From Planococcus citri (Eukaryota; Arthropoda; Insecta; Hemiptera; Pseudococcidae), in assembly GCF_950023065.1 (NCBI RefSeq), contig NC_088680.1, positions 67,369,350 to 67,433,349 on the forward strand: DNA of 64,000 nt, written 5' to 3'. Below, one piece after another: positions 21,411 to 34,800 of this stretch (its first letter is position 1; each line of letters begins with the position of its first letter). The position numbers and the translations under genes are program-made. The notes under the pieces are model-generated. The model saw only the letters and a list, made by a program, of their open reading frames with translations. It made no database searches and had not been told where the DNA came from.

Positions 21411-22053
21411 ATTGAAGGGTTCCTTTCCAAGTCGGCCTAAGTCCATTTTTATCATTTTTGAGTTAGCAGCGCCATCTGCTGGTACAGGTCGGTTAACACC
21501 TTTATCACCTTGTCCCAACACCTGGCGTTACTTTTTTCGCTCAGGAGCGCTGTTTTGCCGGCTCGAAAAAACAGCTGATTATTCCAAAGTGGCCTAAATC
21601 ATACATTTTTTACGAATATTTGTATACAAATGCAGTTTTTCAGAAGTTTTTCAACGATTTTCGAGTGAAGGCGTTTTCACATGTATTATTCATCATGGTA
21701 TATACAAATAAGTGCTTTGAATGAAATTGTTTCAGAAATGTATTAAATTAATGATTCGTGAATTTTTTTTTGAAAAAACACATTTTTTCAGCTCTTTTTC
21801 AAAATTTTTAACATCAGATAATTCCAAAGTGGCCTAAGTCCACTTTTTCTGACTCTTTGACGTGCTCTGGAGCTGAAAATACGCAAAATTAAAAAAATAC
21901 CAATACGGTACTTTAAAGCAGAAAGATCAAGCTTCACAACCATATAATCACATCATTTATTATTGAAGCGGAAGGGCGAGAAAAACACTTATTTGTGTTT
22001 TTCTCGAAATGGAAAAAATGGACTTAGGCCGACTTGGAAAGGAACCCTTCAAT
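21411..22053. mobile_element. MITE with about 40-bp near-perfect TIRs (ATTGAAGGGTTCC)
   Basis: 643 bp. It starts ATTGAAGGGTTCCTTTCCAA and ends in its reverse complement; the arms include GTCGGCCTAAGTCCATTTT. Inside, CCAAAGTGGCCTAAATCATA and CCAAAGTGGCCTAAGTCCAC repeat a related phrase. No transposase frame. Confidence 0.75.
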
Positions 22054-22501
22054 TGAACCAATCTAGCCGCTAGCGCGAGCAGTGTATGAAAATACCTATT
22101 TTATGATTTTCTGAGCCCAAATTTTTTTCGCGCTCATTTCAAACCGAAGTTTTGCCAGTAATTATTATATCATAATTATAGACACATCATAATTTAAAAA
22201 ATATCATTTTGAAGCTGAAACTTCAACGTTTCCAGTTCACTCATTACACAGTATATTTTAAGCATCCGTGTGATGAGGCTCAAATTCAACATTTAGCTCA
22301 TCAGTTAACTATATCCAAAAAACATAAAATTCATGCAAGAAGCTTAATAATGATGCACCTGCACAAGCTCATGGGTAATTGTAATTGAGTACCTAACCTA
22401 CTTACTTTCAGATTTGAAACAATATATGTATACCTAGCAAAGGATACCTATTTGATTTAGAACTAAACTAATAATTATGAGTAGATATGTACTTCTATAT
22501 C

Positions 22502-22627
22502 GAAAGGACCCATTTAGTCAGTGCCGAGAAGGGTACCTACTTATAGATTTTATTTTTCAACATTTGGTTACATCCCTGATCTATCTATCTACCTACCCTT
22601 CTCCACACCGACTAAATGGGCCCTTTC
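22502..22627. mobile_element. Small MITE, TIR GAAAGG.CCCATTTAGTC
   Basis: 126 bp. The left end GAAAGGACCCATTTAGTCAG with GAGAAGGGTA pairs with the right end TACCCTTCTCCACACCGACT and AAATGGGCCCTTTC. A related terminus is found at 33721-33756 (CCCTTCTCGGCACCGACCGA). Confidence 0.6.
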
Positions 22628-22769
22628 AGGCTGGTAAAGTAAGTAAGTACTGTGCATGTCTGTTTGCATGAAAATGTATATACCTACATATTTTTCAACT
22701 CATCCTCTTGAGCAAGGATGATCGCAATACAACAGCCGAATTAACTCACTTTATCAACATACATTACAG

Positions 22770-22835
22770 CAACCGTTGCTCTCGGATTAGCAGTCATCAT
22801 GACAACTTTCTCCTTGGCAATTTCTTTAAATTCAA
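22770..22835 (+). CDS. Receptor exon 1 seen here: signal peptide
   Basis: The acceptor ACATTACAG precedes CAACCGTT. In the reading frame of the following exons this gives TVALGLAVIMTTFSLAISLN, a hydrophobic run suited to a signal peptide. The ATG at 22799 lies within it and would leave only a short hydrophobic stretch. The acceptor and the residues before that Met suggest that an upstream exon supplies the real start. The donor A|GTAAAAT ends in phase 1 and joins CC of the next exon. I could not identify the upstream exon. Confidence 0.55.
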
Positions 22836-25800
22836 GTAAAATTAACGTTTTTTGAAAAAAAGACCTCAATTTTATCAAAAAGTATCTATTAAGTACATCA
22901 ATTTTCTAGCCAACTGCGGAGAACAGATGAAACGTTGCAAGGGAGCCGTATTATTAACTTGTAACAGCACAAAAATGACAAGTACGTCGTATTGGTATCG
23001 TTTATCGCCCGAAAGAATGATGACAATGTTGGAAAATGCATCTCACTTGTCCGATTATGAAGTAAAAGACGTATCAGTAAGCGTTTTTTATTTATGTATC
23101 TACCTAGTACATACTTACAGGGTGCCCAGAAATACCGAGTACCCCAAAGAAAGTTTTTCATTAAAAACATAGGTTGGCAACGTGAAATAGATGCATATGA
23201 TGGGTGGAATGTTATCTCTCCAGTGCAACAACCAATCATGTGCTATCATTATTGTCATTCACTGTGACCAACCAAAGTATTTTAGTAGAAAACTTTTTTA
23301 GGGGTACTCGATATTTCTAGGCACCCTGTACTTACCTACTTATACCAGTAGTAAAGCACTCATTTTATTATTGATTTACACACTTAGAAATCATACGAGA
23401 CAACGGAAACATGGCTGTCGAATCTATCCCCGTATGATAATGGATTGTATTCTTGCTTAGATCGATCAAAACCAAGAGAGGAACAAGTGATTTGTTGCAT
23501 TAGGTTAAACGTCAGTTGCAATGGTAGGCATATTCCAATAGTTACAATAATTTTTTTAATCGTATTTTTGCTTACCTATTATGTACATGTATTTTAACAT
23601 CTCAAATAACTTTCTACGTAACTTCACACTTTTTGGTAATTTAATATACACATACACTCTACATATGTGACCCCGCCTGACAAAATCGACCATTTCGACA
23701 AAAAATAGTGCCCAAAATAATGACGTTTAAAATGAATCTTAAGGGTTGAAAGATCAGATTTTTGAAAAAAAAAAACATTTTTTGAAATTTTGTCGAAATG
23801 GTCGATTTTGTTAGGCGGGGTCACATATGTATTTTTATTAAACATGAATTTTTCACCATACCTACACATTACAAAATTAATACTTGGAGGAGAATGCTTT
23901 TTGGGGCGTTTTAAAAGAATTTTTAGCGCAACACAGGGTCGTGATTTATGGAATTCATAAAAAAATTGTCATACAACCTATCAAAGTAAGCCAAAATTTT
24001 GATGGAAAATCAAAAATTGTAGTCGGAATTCTTTTTACTGCTTCTGAAAAATTTTGAGTCAAATTTGAGTGTACTGTGAACGTGAAATCAGTGGAGAAGA
24101 AGCCCATAAAGAGTAAGTATAAAGTTTAGTGTGCGTAGCACACCATTATAGTTTCAGTCTAAAAGTTGAAAAATTCTTTAGCTCGAATGTTCTCCTAGAT
24201 GAATGGACCGATTTTTTTGAAATTTCCATACTTATGTAGATGTGGGCTAACGTGAGGCATGGAACGCCGTAATTAAGTATATGGACTTGCAATTACTGAA
24301 GTAACTTCTTTAGTACCTAATTGCAATTAATTACAAAATTTGTGCCAAAAAAAGAATAAAAAGGGAAAAAGGCCATATAAAAAGCGAAACGGACGTCAGT
24401 TAGATTTCAAAATTTATGTAACACACGGAAAAAAAAATTAATAAAAATTACTATTTCAGTATAGTAACCGGATCCCATTCAAAAATAATACTGATTTTTA
24501 CTCAGCCAAAAAATACATTTTATCTAGAATTAGGTAAAAATTTATTACTCTCAAAGTAAAATTTACTAATCTCATAGTAAAAATCACAATATTTTTGAAT
24601 GGGATCCGGTTACTGTATGAAATAGTAAAAATTATCTATACTTTTTTTTTCCGTGCACCGTAGGGGTTGTAAAAACATTTCCCATCGTTTAGTTTTCGAA
24701 AAATCAAAATATATTTTTAAAAATTGAACATTGGAAAAAATTTTTACAACCACTGCGGTGTTACATGGTAGCCACTGGAATTTCCCGTGCATGTATGTGC
24801 AAAAATTTTTTCTATTCCGATTTATGCAGCGTTGCAGCCGAGTAGAAGAAAAAACGGGGTTTTTAGATGAATTTTATCTCTATAATTACTTTATAAAAAC
24901 TAAAATCCAGTAAATTGATGGAAAGTACTTACTTTCACTTGAATTATTCATACTTGGTACATTTCGACGATCACACGTCAATATACTCGAATTTTGAATT
25001 TTTCATCGTTTTTACCCCCTTCATCCCCCACCATTCGCCCCTACGAAAAAAATATTGTCAGATTCGTGATCTACACCTCCGAAAACATACATTTCGACAT
25101 ATCACACGCCATTATTGTCACATTTTGAATTTTTCACCCCCCCCCCTTCACCCCCTCATCACTCACCCCTACAAAAAAATATTGTCAAATTCGTATTCTG
25201 CGACCCCAAAATCATAAGGGAGGATATCATTTTACAATTGCTTTTGGGTTTATTGTAAGTTTTTGAATTACGCCAGTTTTGAGGGTGCTCACAGCCCACT
25301 GTGCGGTGTTCCATAAATTTAGAAATTTCATTTCTAAAAAGAGGCAAATAGGAAATCACAATGGGTGGTAAAAACCTTTCCCATTGTGTTCGCTTATTCG
25401 CCGGTGGCCGGTTCCCATTTGAGAACCATGAATAGGAGACTTGACATCCGAAAAGCTACCCGTTTGCAAACCACAATAGGATGGCGATGAAGAAGAGATA
25501 GAATCATTATGCTCATACATTCCAATTCAAAATGTACCCACTTGCAAACCAAACCCCAAAAGTAGGACTTTTGAGAACCACTCTGTTCTTCTTTTACGCA
25601 AATACATGATATGATAGGCTAGGAGAAGTAGGAGAATACTTATCGTACTGCAATTTCGCTTCATTTGAAGGGTATAGGGTAAGATGGTGATCCAAAAATT
25701 TCATCTGAAAGACACCTAACCATGAGGAGTTGGTTCCACAGGGCACAGTTGCTTTCAGAATTCAAGAACACTATGCCCATTGCTAAAAATATACCTAACA

Positions 25801-28800
25801 CAAATTTCAACTGTTACAGGTGCAGGGTGATCATCCATCATTTTTTTTCAATTTTTAAACTTGAGCCACAAGAGGGGGGGCGAGACATGCATTGATCAAC
25901 AAAGAAATTTTTCTTGCGTCTGATTGATTGAGGTAATTGTGCCATGATTTTCGCTAGGTGCCGTCAAAATTTGAAAAAAAGTTGAAAAATGATCCAACTT
26001 TGTGAGCAAACACCTTGTTCATACCTAGTTCTTCCACATCAATTTGAAATTTCTGCATAGAAAATTGCTTGAAGCTTCAGAATGGCACAATAATGGCAAT
26101 TTTATTGGTATGAGAGTTGTATTTCTAAAATTAGCGATGATAGCAGCTTAGGTATTTGAACTTTCGAAAATTCATCAAAATCACAAAATCAATTTCAACA
26201 CCCGAAATTTTGGTTTCAGAGTTTTTAAGATATTTATGTACTTTTCCGATCCTAGGGTAGTCCACCTCAAAATCCCATGGTGGTCCAAAGGTCTCAACAT
26301 TTAGATTTTTGGCCAATTTCGCCAAAATGTGGGCAAGCGAAAAAATTCATAGGGTCCTCAAGTCATTTTTCAGACCAAAAATTTAGAAAAAATTGTACAC
26401 AATTACTTGTATGTAGAAGAATTTACTTTGAAAAATTGATGACTTGACCCACTTTTGAAGTAAAAATCTCCGTAAAACGTGCCTTTTTTTAAAATGACTT
26501 TACCCACTTTGGAATAGAGCTCTTCAGTCGATGCTTTGCGAATCATCTTTTGTGATTTTCGAGTTATGAGCAGTTCCAGTGATGTATAAAAGCCTAATAT
26601 TCGAATAAATCATATGCGAAGTTGGAAAAAACGGTTTTAGATATTGAATTTTAGCCATGGGGAGGGGAGGGATGTCTCCTGGACCTCTGTATTATGTGAG
26701 TGTATTAGGTGACGTTTTTTAACTGGTTGGTATTGGTTCGCAAATGTCTTACATTGGCTTCAATATGAATCACTCGTTCGCTCGTAGTTTATTTTTAATT
26801 CAAATCTCGTTGGTTCGCAAATGTCTCACTTTTAGACCATTAATCAGTGCAATAAAAGAAGCATAATCACAATAAGGCTTTTGACGTATTGTGGGTTGCA
26901 TATCGGTTCGCCTGAACTTTATCAGTTTGGTGGGAATTCTTATCAGTGAGTATCAAAATTTCATATTTTGAGCAATTTTCACAAGGTGTTTTCGAAATGT
27001 ATAGCTTTTATTTAGTTTTTCCTTCAATTTTAAACACTGTTAAATCCTGTGATGAAAAAAGATCCGCTCTTTGTCGAGGTTTAATGACGTTTTGTCAACT
27101 TCTTCAAAACTTGACGAAGAGAGGATCTTTTTCCATTACATAGAGTTTAACAGTGTTTAAAATTGAAGAAAAAACTAAATAAAAGCTATACTTACATTTC
27201 AAACACACCTTGTGAAAATTGCTCAAAATATGAAATTTTGATACGCACTGATAAGAATTCCCACCAAACTGATAAAGTTCAGGCAAACCGATATGCAACC
27301 TCAATACGTCAATAGCCTTATAAGCTGGTTCGCAAACGTCCTACGCCCTCTGCAGTTTTTTTTTTTTTTTTTTTTTGAATTGAGCGAACACAATGGGTGA
27401 TAAAAACTTAATTTTGAAAAGCATGTTTGGGCTCCACGTGGAGCTAAACTTTACATTTTCAAGATTTAACAATGAGAAAGGTTTTTACCACCCATTGTGA
27501 TTTCCTATTTGCCTCTTTTTAAAAATTTAATTTCAAAATTCATGTAACACCGCAGGGGTTGTAAAATCTTTTCCATTGTTCAATTTTGAAAAATAAATTC
27601 TGATTTTTCAAAAATTAAACAATGGGAAATGTTTTTACAACCCCTGCGGTGTTACATTTATACAAGTTTAGCACCTATACAACAAAAGCAGGTGGCTACC
27701 TACCCTTGAAAAATCAAATCCCACCAGTCATTTGTGATTCGAGCTTTTTTATCGCGTAGTGCTATCAATTTCACATTGAGCTTTTGAGCTTTCAAGCTTT
27801 TGGTTTGGTGTGGTACTTTCAAATTCAAATTCAAATTGTATATTTGAGATACATGCGGCAGCAAAGCTGCCATTATATCACGTTGAGCATTACATAATTG
27901 AAAACTGTAAACATTTTTGATTACTTATCTACGTATAAGATACAATTTTCAGATTTAAATAGAATAAAAGGCATGATTAAAACATAAAAAGATGAAGATT
28001 TGAAACTATACATACAAAATCAAAATTCAAGCAATTATTGATCAGAGCAGCTAAGATATTCCTCCAGGGTGTAAAAAGCACTATTGATCAGCCATTCTTT
28101 GAGAGCAATTTTAAATTTTTTTGCAGTTGGCTGGTTTTTAACACTCCCTGGAATCCGATTGTATACTTTTGCTGCAGATGATACAGCACTACACTGGAGA
28201 AGTTTTGTATGGTGGTGGGGAGTTCTAAGGTTACCTAGTGATCTTGTGCTGTATGGATGGGTAATTTTTGGAAAGGTTATAACCTTAGTATAAACCATGA
28301 GAGATATGTCCAAAATATATTGTGATATTGTAGTGAGGATTTTATTATCAACAAAGATGGGCCTGCATGTTTGTCTTAGAGGTATTTTATAAATTGTTCT
28401 TATCGCACGTTTTTGTAGTGTGAGAATTTGCTTGACATATGATGCATTACCTCCCCAAAAAACCACCCCATAGGCCAATGTAGAGTGGAATAGTCCAAAA
28501 TATGCAAGTCTGAGAGTTTTTTGATTTGTAATTTGTCTTAGCTGAAAGAGTAGAAAGTTTATAGATGACAAATGACAGGTTAATTTATTAATGTATACAT
28601 CCCATTTTAAATTGCATTGAACATCAACCCCTAAAAATTTTGCAACACTAGAAACATTTGGTAGATGCGAGAGAGTTTCTGCTACCAGGTTGGCCTCCTT
28701 GGGGGTTACATTAAAAGGCACTGTCACTGTTTTTTCCAAGTTCAAGCTCATGCCATTTGCATTAAACCAAGAAATTAAGTTTTGGAGAACATGTTGTGTT

Positions 28801-31800
28801 GTTTTTAGTAGTGAGTCCCAGCTACCACCCTTCAACAACATAGTTGTGTCATCTGCAAACTGAGTTAGGAGTGCATTGATGTAGGATGACAAATCATTAA
28901 CATAGAGAATAAACAGTAAAGGTCCAAGTATGGAGCCTTGGGGGACCCCTATGTCTATTATTTTCTCTTCAGAAAAGGTGCAAGTCTCACCATTTAGGAT
29001 TTTTATTATTTGTACCCTTTTTTCAAGGAAGGATTTTAGCCAACTGTGGACTGGACCCCTTATCCCATATTTATCCAACTTTCTCAACAGTATTTTGTGG
29101 TTCATTGTATCAAACGCTTTTGATAAATCACAAAACACTGCCAAAGAATTTTCACCATCTTAGCCAGCTTGAAGAATTTTGTTAAGTAAATGAAATATTG
29201 CTTGGGTAGTGTTTTTGCCACGACGGAATCCAAACTGAGTTTCACTTAGAATGCTATGAGATGATAGAAATCTGAGTAGTCTATTATATAGCAGCCGTTC
29301 AAAAATTTTTGAGAATACTGGCGTTACAGAGATGGGCCTATAGTTGCCTAAGTTTGATTTTTCCCCTTTCTTGTGAACAGGTGTTACAATACTTACTTTC
29401 AAGCAGTCTGGAAATGTTCCCTGATCTATAGAGTCATTAAAAAGATCAGCAAGTATATGGGATATATACTGGTCAGATTGTTTGATAAGGCCTACATCTA
29501 GATCATATTTATCCCTTGAATTAGAATTTTTGAGACCTTGTATTATATTGGATACTTCAGCAGCAGTAGCTGGTAATACAAATATTGAAGAATCATTTAC
29601 TGGAATAAGGGATAGTGGGTCCAGTGTTTGAGAAGAGCATACTCCATTTTTTCCAACTGTTGCAAAATGTTGGCTGAATAGTTTTGCTATATCAGCTGAG
29701 TTAGTGTATTTGGTGTCTTGGAAAGTAATATGATCAATGGTTTGTTTCAGCATTGGTTGATAGGAGTTTATTATCTTCCATGTAGTTTTGCAGATATTGT
29801 TTGAGACTGCAACTTTGTGAGAATTTGCTTTTATATTTGCCCAGTTGATCAATTTTTTATATTCCTTTTGGAGTAGCTTGTATACAACTTTTTCATCATC
29901 CGACCCACCAAATTTCCAATTTGAATAAGATTCTAATAGTTTAGTTTTTAGGGTGCGTATTTGGGTTCGAATACTATGAGGATACTGTAACTTGTTAGAA
30001 TTACGATTTGTGTAAGTTTGAAGTGGGAATGATAAGTTGTAATGGTACAAGAAAGTTTGTAGAAAAATAGAAAATCTTGAATTAATATCACTTGTTTTGA
30101 GAGCATTCCAATTTTCAGATTCCAGAGAGTGCAAAAAAATATCAAAATTTGTTTTAGAAAACACACGTTTTTTCAAGGGAGGTTGCTTTGCTGCATTCAC
30201 AGATTTTTTAACCAGTTTTAAAGATAAAAATACACTATTGTGATCTGATATATGTGGTATATCCACCCTGGAAGAACACTCAGCGTCCCTATCACATATA
30301 AAATTATCAATACAATTTCCCATCCTGGTGGGCTTATAACATGTAAACTTCAGACCATATGATGACAGTAACAAGGTAAATCTACGAGACATAATATTAT
30401 CATCCAGAATATTAATGTTAAAGTCACCACCAACCACAATATGGAAGTGATTATTGAGGAGAAGGGCAATTGCATGTTCTAATTTGGTAAAAAATATGTC
30501 AGGCGTACCTGAGGGGGACCGGTATACAGAAAGTATATGTAGGTGGAGGGAGGGAACTGAGATTGCTGATATCTCAATGTGGCGTTCTACTGACAGTGCC
30601 TGAATATCATTACGTGGGTTATACACCAGATTACTGGAGTCTTGAATCAAGATGCACGATCCACCTCCTTTAAAAATATTTCGACAATAAGATGAAGCAA
30701 TGGAGTATCCATTCATGTATAGAGAGCCTAGTTGTTTTGAAAGTAACCAGTGCTCAGTTAAACAGATTAGTTGACAGTTGGATTTTCCTAGATAATCATT
30801 CAACAGAGCAATTTTATTCGAGAGTGATTGAACATTGAGAGTTAGGAACTGTATGGTCTGCTGGCTCAAGTTCAGAGTGTAGCCAGAGGCATTCGAAAAT
30901 TCTGTGCATATGGAGCAATTGGAGGTGGATGACCTAAGTAGTTGGGTTGATGATTAATAAGCATTGGCATCATTACCGGAGGTTGACTGAAATACATAGG
31001 TGTCGGATGTTGAATCTGGATTGCATTGGCTGCATTTGGTTACACCTGTGGTATTTTGAGAGAGGAAGGAGGGGGAGGAGGAGGTGCATTTGGTACCATC
31101 AAGGTTGAGTTTGGCTTTTCTGAAGAGTTGAGCACAGGTGAAGTTTTAGGAGGGTGAGGAGAAACTAGAGTACTGGTCAAGTCACAAGTATTATTGGTCT
31201 TCTTAGGTTTACGCCAATGTATATGATGTGTCCTCTTCACCATTGCGGAGTAGGTGGGTGGTTGGTTGGTAGATACACTAGATTTAGTATTATGTAAATT
31301 TGTCCTATTAAAGGATTTGTTAGATGTTACATTATTACAAACATTAAATAAAGTGAACAAAAAACGTGCAATGTTTCCACATAAGTATCTTTTACCATTT
31401 TCATTAAGATGTCTTCCATGAGCGTAATGAATATGACGTGGTTTAAAGCACCGCCACTGCAGGTACAAGTCATCCAGCACTGAAATCACAGCTCGAATAT
31501 GTTTATTTGCCGAAGCAATAACCTGATCAGCCTTCTTATTCAATGTAAAGGGTATCTCATATTGAATTGCGTGAGTTCTAGTTGAAATTTTCCTAACATT
31601 CTGAATGTGTTCATTCACAACATCAGTTGTAGGATTATTCGAGCCTCCAATGAATAGAACCACATCATCAGCTGTATAGTCGGCTGTAGTGCTTTTTTAA
31701 TCGTGTAGTGCTTTCAATTTTGTGTTGAGCTTCCGGGATTCCAGTTTCCCATAGTGCTTCGTTGAGCTTTTGAGCTTTCATATTCACGTGGTGCTTTTGT

Positions 31801-34800
31801 ATATGCGTAGTGGTTTTGATATCGCCTAGTGCTTCCGAGCTTTTGGTTTTACGAAATGCTTTTGATATTGCGTAGTGCTTTGGATATCGCGCTGTGCTTT
31901 TGAGCTTTCAATTTTGCATGGAGATTTTGATATCGTGTAGTGCTTTCACAATATTATCACGTTGTACTATTGAACTTTCGATTTCGCGTAGCGATTTTGA
32001 TATTGAATTGCTCTTTCAAATATTTGGTTTGGCATGGTGTTTGGATATTGCATATTGCTTCCAATTGTAGGTAAGAATAGCCTGGACTTAATAAAGCAAG
32101 CTACCCAAACTCTTACAATAGCGCAGCATGTCTAGTTTAAATTTATTTTTATTATGGTAGGTAGGTCTAGGTACCTACTTATGTACTAAGAAATGCACAC
32201 TTAGCTAGACTTGTATTTGCAAATTGGCTTATTTGTACTGAACCACTCAGTCTCACGCTTCTTGAGTTTCAGGTATTGAAAACAACGATCACATAAAACA
32301 GCATTTGCAAAAAATTGAGAATGGCGATGGAGCGTCACCATACACATTAGAAAAAACCATTCATTTTATTCCTCGACAAACAGACGAGCCGGTTGTTTTA
32401 AGAAGTTTTACTAGAGGTACATAAATAATATCTTTACCTACATACATACCTTCACTCGTAGATGTGGAGACAATTTTGTAAATCTTGTAACCCATCTGAA
32501 CCGGGTACGTAAATTTTCTCTTTTTAACAGGATATCCCAAACCAACTAATTCGGCCTACGCAACAAATTATGGTGATTTTTCTGGAAATGAGCTAAAACT
32601 ATATGATGATGAAAGTCATTTGTTTCTAACAATAGACGAACCGTCAATGCCGACAACTTATACCATTCGCACATGCAACGCGAAAGGCTGCATTGATAAT
32701 ATTTTCCACTCTGTTCATCAAACTGGTAAGTAACCAAAGCCAAATTAAGATTATAGAATCTTGATTTGATTTATTTAAAAATTTATTTCTTCATCGTGGT
32801 TAATACCAAGGTTTATAATTTATAGGAAATAATACAGTTGTGATAGGAGAAATTAAGGGTGCATCTGTGACATTATGTTGCGATGCTGAGCTCAACTCTA
32901 CCTGGAGAGTGCAGTGGTTCATTAAAAATAGAAATGAAACGAAAAATACGGTAAGATATTTATGCATTAATAAAACAATTAGTTGAACGAAGGTACTTTA
33001 CCTCAGTAAGCTTCCAATTAGTGTAAAAATTTACTAAAAATCATTTCGGACCAACAGAAAGAAAGATGGACAGCTCCAAAGGAAGTGCCTTGCTATTTCA
33101 TATTTAATGTATCTGATACGAACACTGGTACATATCAATGTAGAAAGCAAGATTTGTCAACATGGAAGACGATTGGTACTTTTGAATTGAAAATTCTCAA
33201 TGGTAACTATAAAATCAGGGGGGAAAAATTGATGAAGTATGCAAATCAATTCAGTCGAATAATATCATTTCGCAGACTCGGTCTCTGGCAAACACCCAAT
33301 CAACCAGGCTACTGTTTCCGCTGAAAATGATCAAGATTACTTCAGAAATGGTGACTGGCTTTTTGAATATTTTTTATAAAAAACAATAAAGCTTGAGGTA
33401 CTTTTAGAAAAATTGAAAGTGAGGCCCTACCTAATACCTAATTATTGATTGAAAGCATTGACTAGGAAAAGTACTTAGGTGCCTCAAAACTGTATTGGAA
33501 TTTTCAACTACATATTTTACTTTAGGTAACGCTATTTTTCAAAAATGCAGAAGGGTGTAGATTTTATTTTTCAAAAATCAAAATAAACTTCCAACGTTCT
33601 CCGCTGGATCCCAACAGTGTTTTAGTGTGAAGCTGTCTATGAAAGCTTCACGTTCCCGCGCCGTTTAAATCAATTGGAAAACGTTGGAAGATGGTACCGA
33701 TTTTTGAAAAATAAAATCTATACCCTTCTCGGCACCGACCGAATGAGCCCTTTTGAAATATCTGTATGTACACATATACTTCGAGTACAAAGTCGCAGAA
33801 TTTATGGAGTACAAGTTTTCATGTTCCAAAGGGTCAGCTTTTTCCTGAAATTTTGTATGAATTTTCTATGAAAAAAATGCCCCGAAAAGCAAAAAAAGCC
33901 CAAACCTTTTTGTGTTGTAGGTACATACTTAGGTACATGAAGTTTTTAATTGGCGAAATCATTTTGTTTTGGTCTTGATAGTTAATTTTACCCCTCGCCA
34001 TACGCCCTTACTCTGGAAGATTGCGTTAAGTTAGATAAACTACGCTATATCTAGACCTACTAGTGTTGCACCTGACCTAACCCGATCTTTTAAACATGAT
34101 TTCATAATGAAAATCACCTGGTATTGGGTGTGGAAAGGCGGTTCGATTACTAACATATTAATCATCATTTTGATAACGGCATTATCCTTCACAACCATCT
34201 GCGTTACCTATTTTTCCTCCAAATTCAAAAAGTAAGTACTTTTTTTAAACTGAATCATCTCCCCCCCTTTTCAACGTTAATATATGTGTCAATTATACAG
34301 AGAAATGAGAAAAATAAACATGGAATTAGAAAAAATGACGAAACTGCAGGTGAAGAAAATCATCGTCCAAAAACAAATCAGTAGTGATAACGATTCGTCG
34401 GATATTTTGGTACAAAACATACATACCTACTTCAGCATACTTTTACCTACATGAATAGAATTATGATTTCAAGAATCAAACGTGTTTACTGTATTTTTCA
34501 CTAACAGAATATTCCTGTCGTTACTATTCAATGTTTGAGATCTGATGAAGTCAAAAATGGTATGATTTCCAACGTAGTTTACGAAATGCCTTTGGATGAA
34601 CGCTGGGAATTTCCTCGACATAATTTACGTATCGGTAGAACGGTGGGTGAAGGAGAATTCGGAATAGCTGCCCAAGCCGAAGCGAAGAATATTCCAGGGC
34701 GAGAAAATCAAACAACAATTGTAGCTGTGAAAATGCTCAAAGGTTAGTCTTTTCGACGTCGCCAACTACCTATTAATTAATGTCAAAAGCTGGGCTTATG

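Larger units (their letters stand above)
25319..27535. repeat. Distant inverted pair around AATGGGTGGTAAAAACC
   Basis: The arm 25319-25395 (AGAGGCAAATAGGAAATCAC, then AATGGGTGGTAAAAACC, then CCATTGTGTTCGCTT) is matched in reverse complement at about 27382-27535. There it is interrupted by an extra palindromic centre (CTCCACGTGGAG). Either two insertions of one family in opposite orientation or one broken element. Confidence 0.55.
27818..31688 (-). mobile_element. CR1-group non-LTR retrotransposon, 5'-truncated
   Basis: Read on the minus strand: a truncated ORF1 with an esterase-like domain, ORF2 with endonuclease and reverse transcriptase, a short 3'UTR, and a 3' end in a hexamer microsatellite (TTTGAA repeated about three times, 27818-27837 complement). 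There is no poly(A) tail. A short-repeat tail and SGNH-esterase ORF1 are known from the CR1/L2 group. It lies antisense in the 8.7-kb receptor intron and is inserted in a degenerate satellite. The 5' limit is set by where satellite words resume. Confidence 0.8.

Noticed and set aside
22477..22671. Upstream coding exon of the receptor
   Set aside because: The open frame lies on a small MITE and lacks a signal-peptide character, although a GTAAGTAAG donor-like site is near its end.
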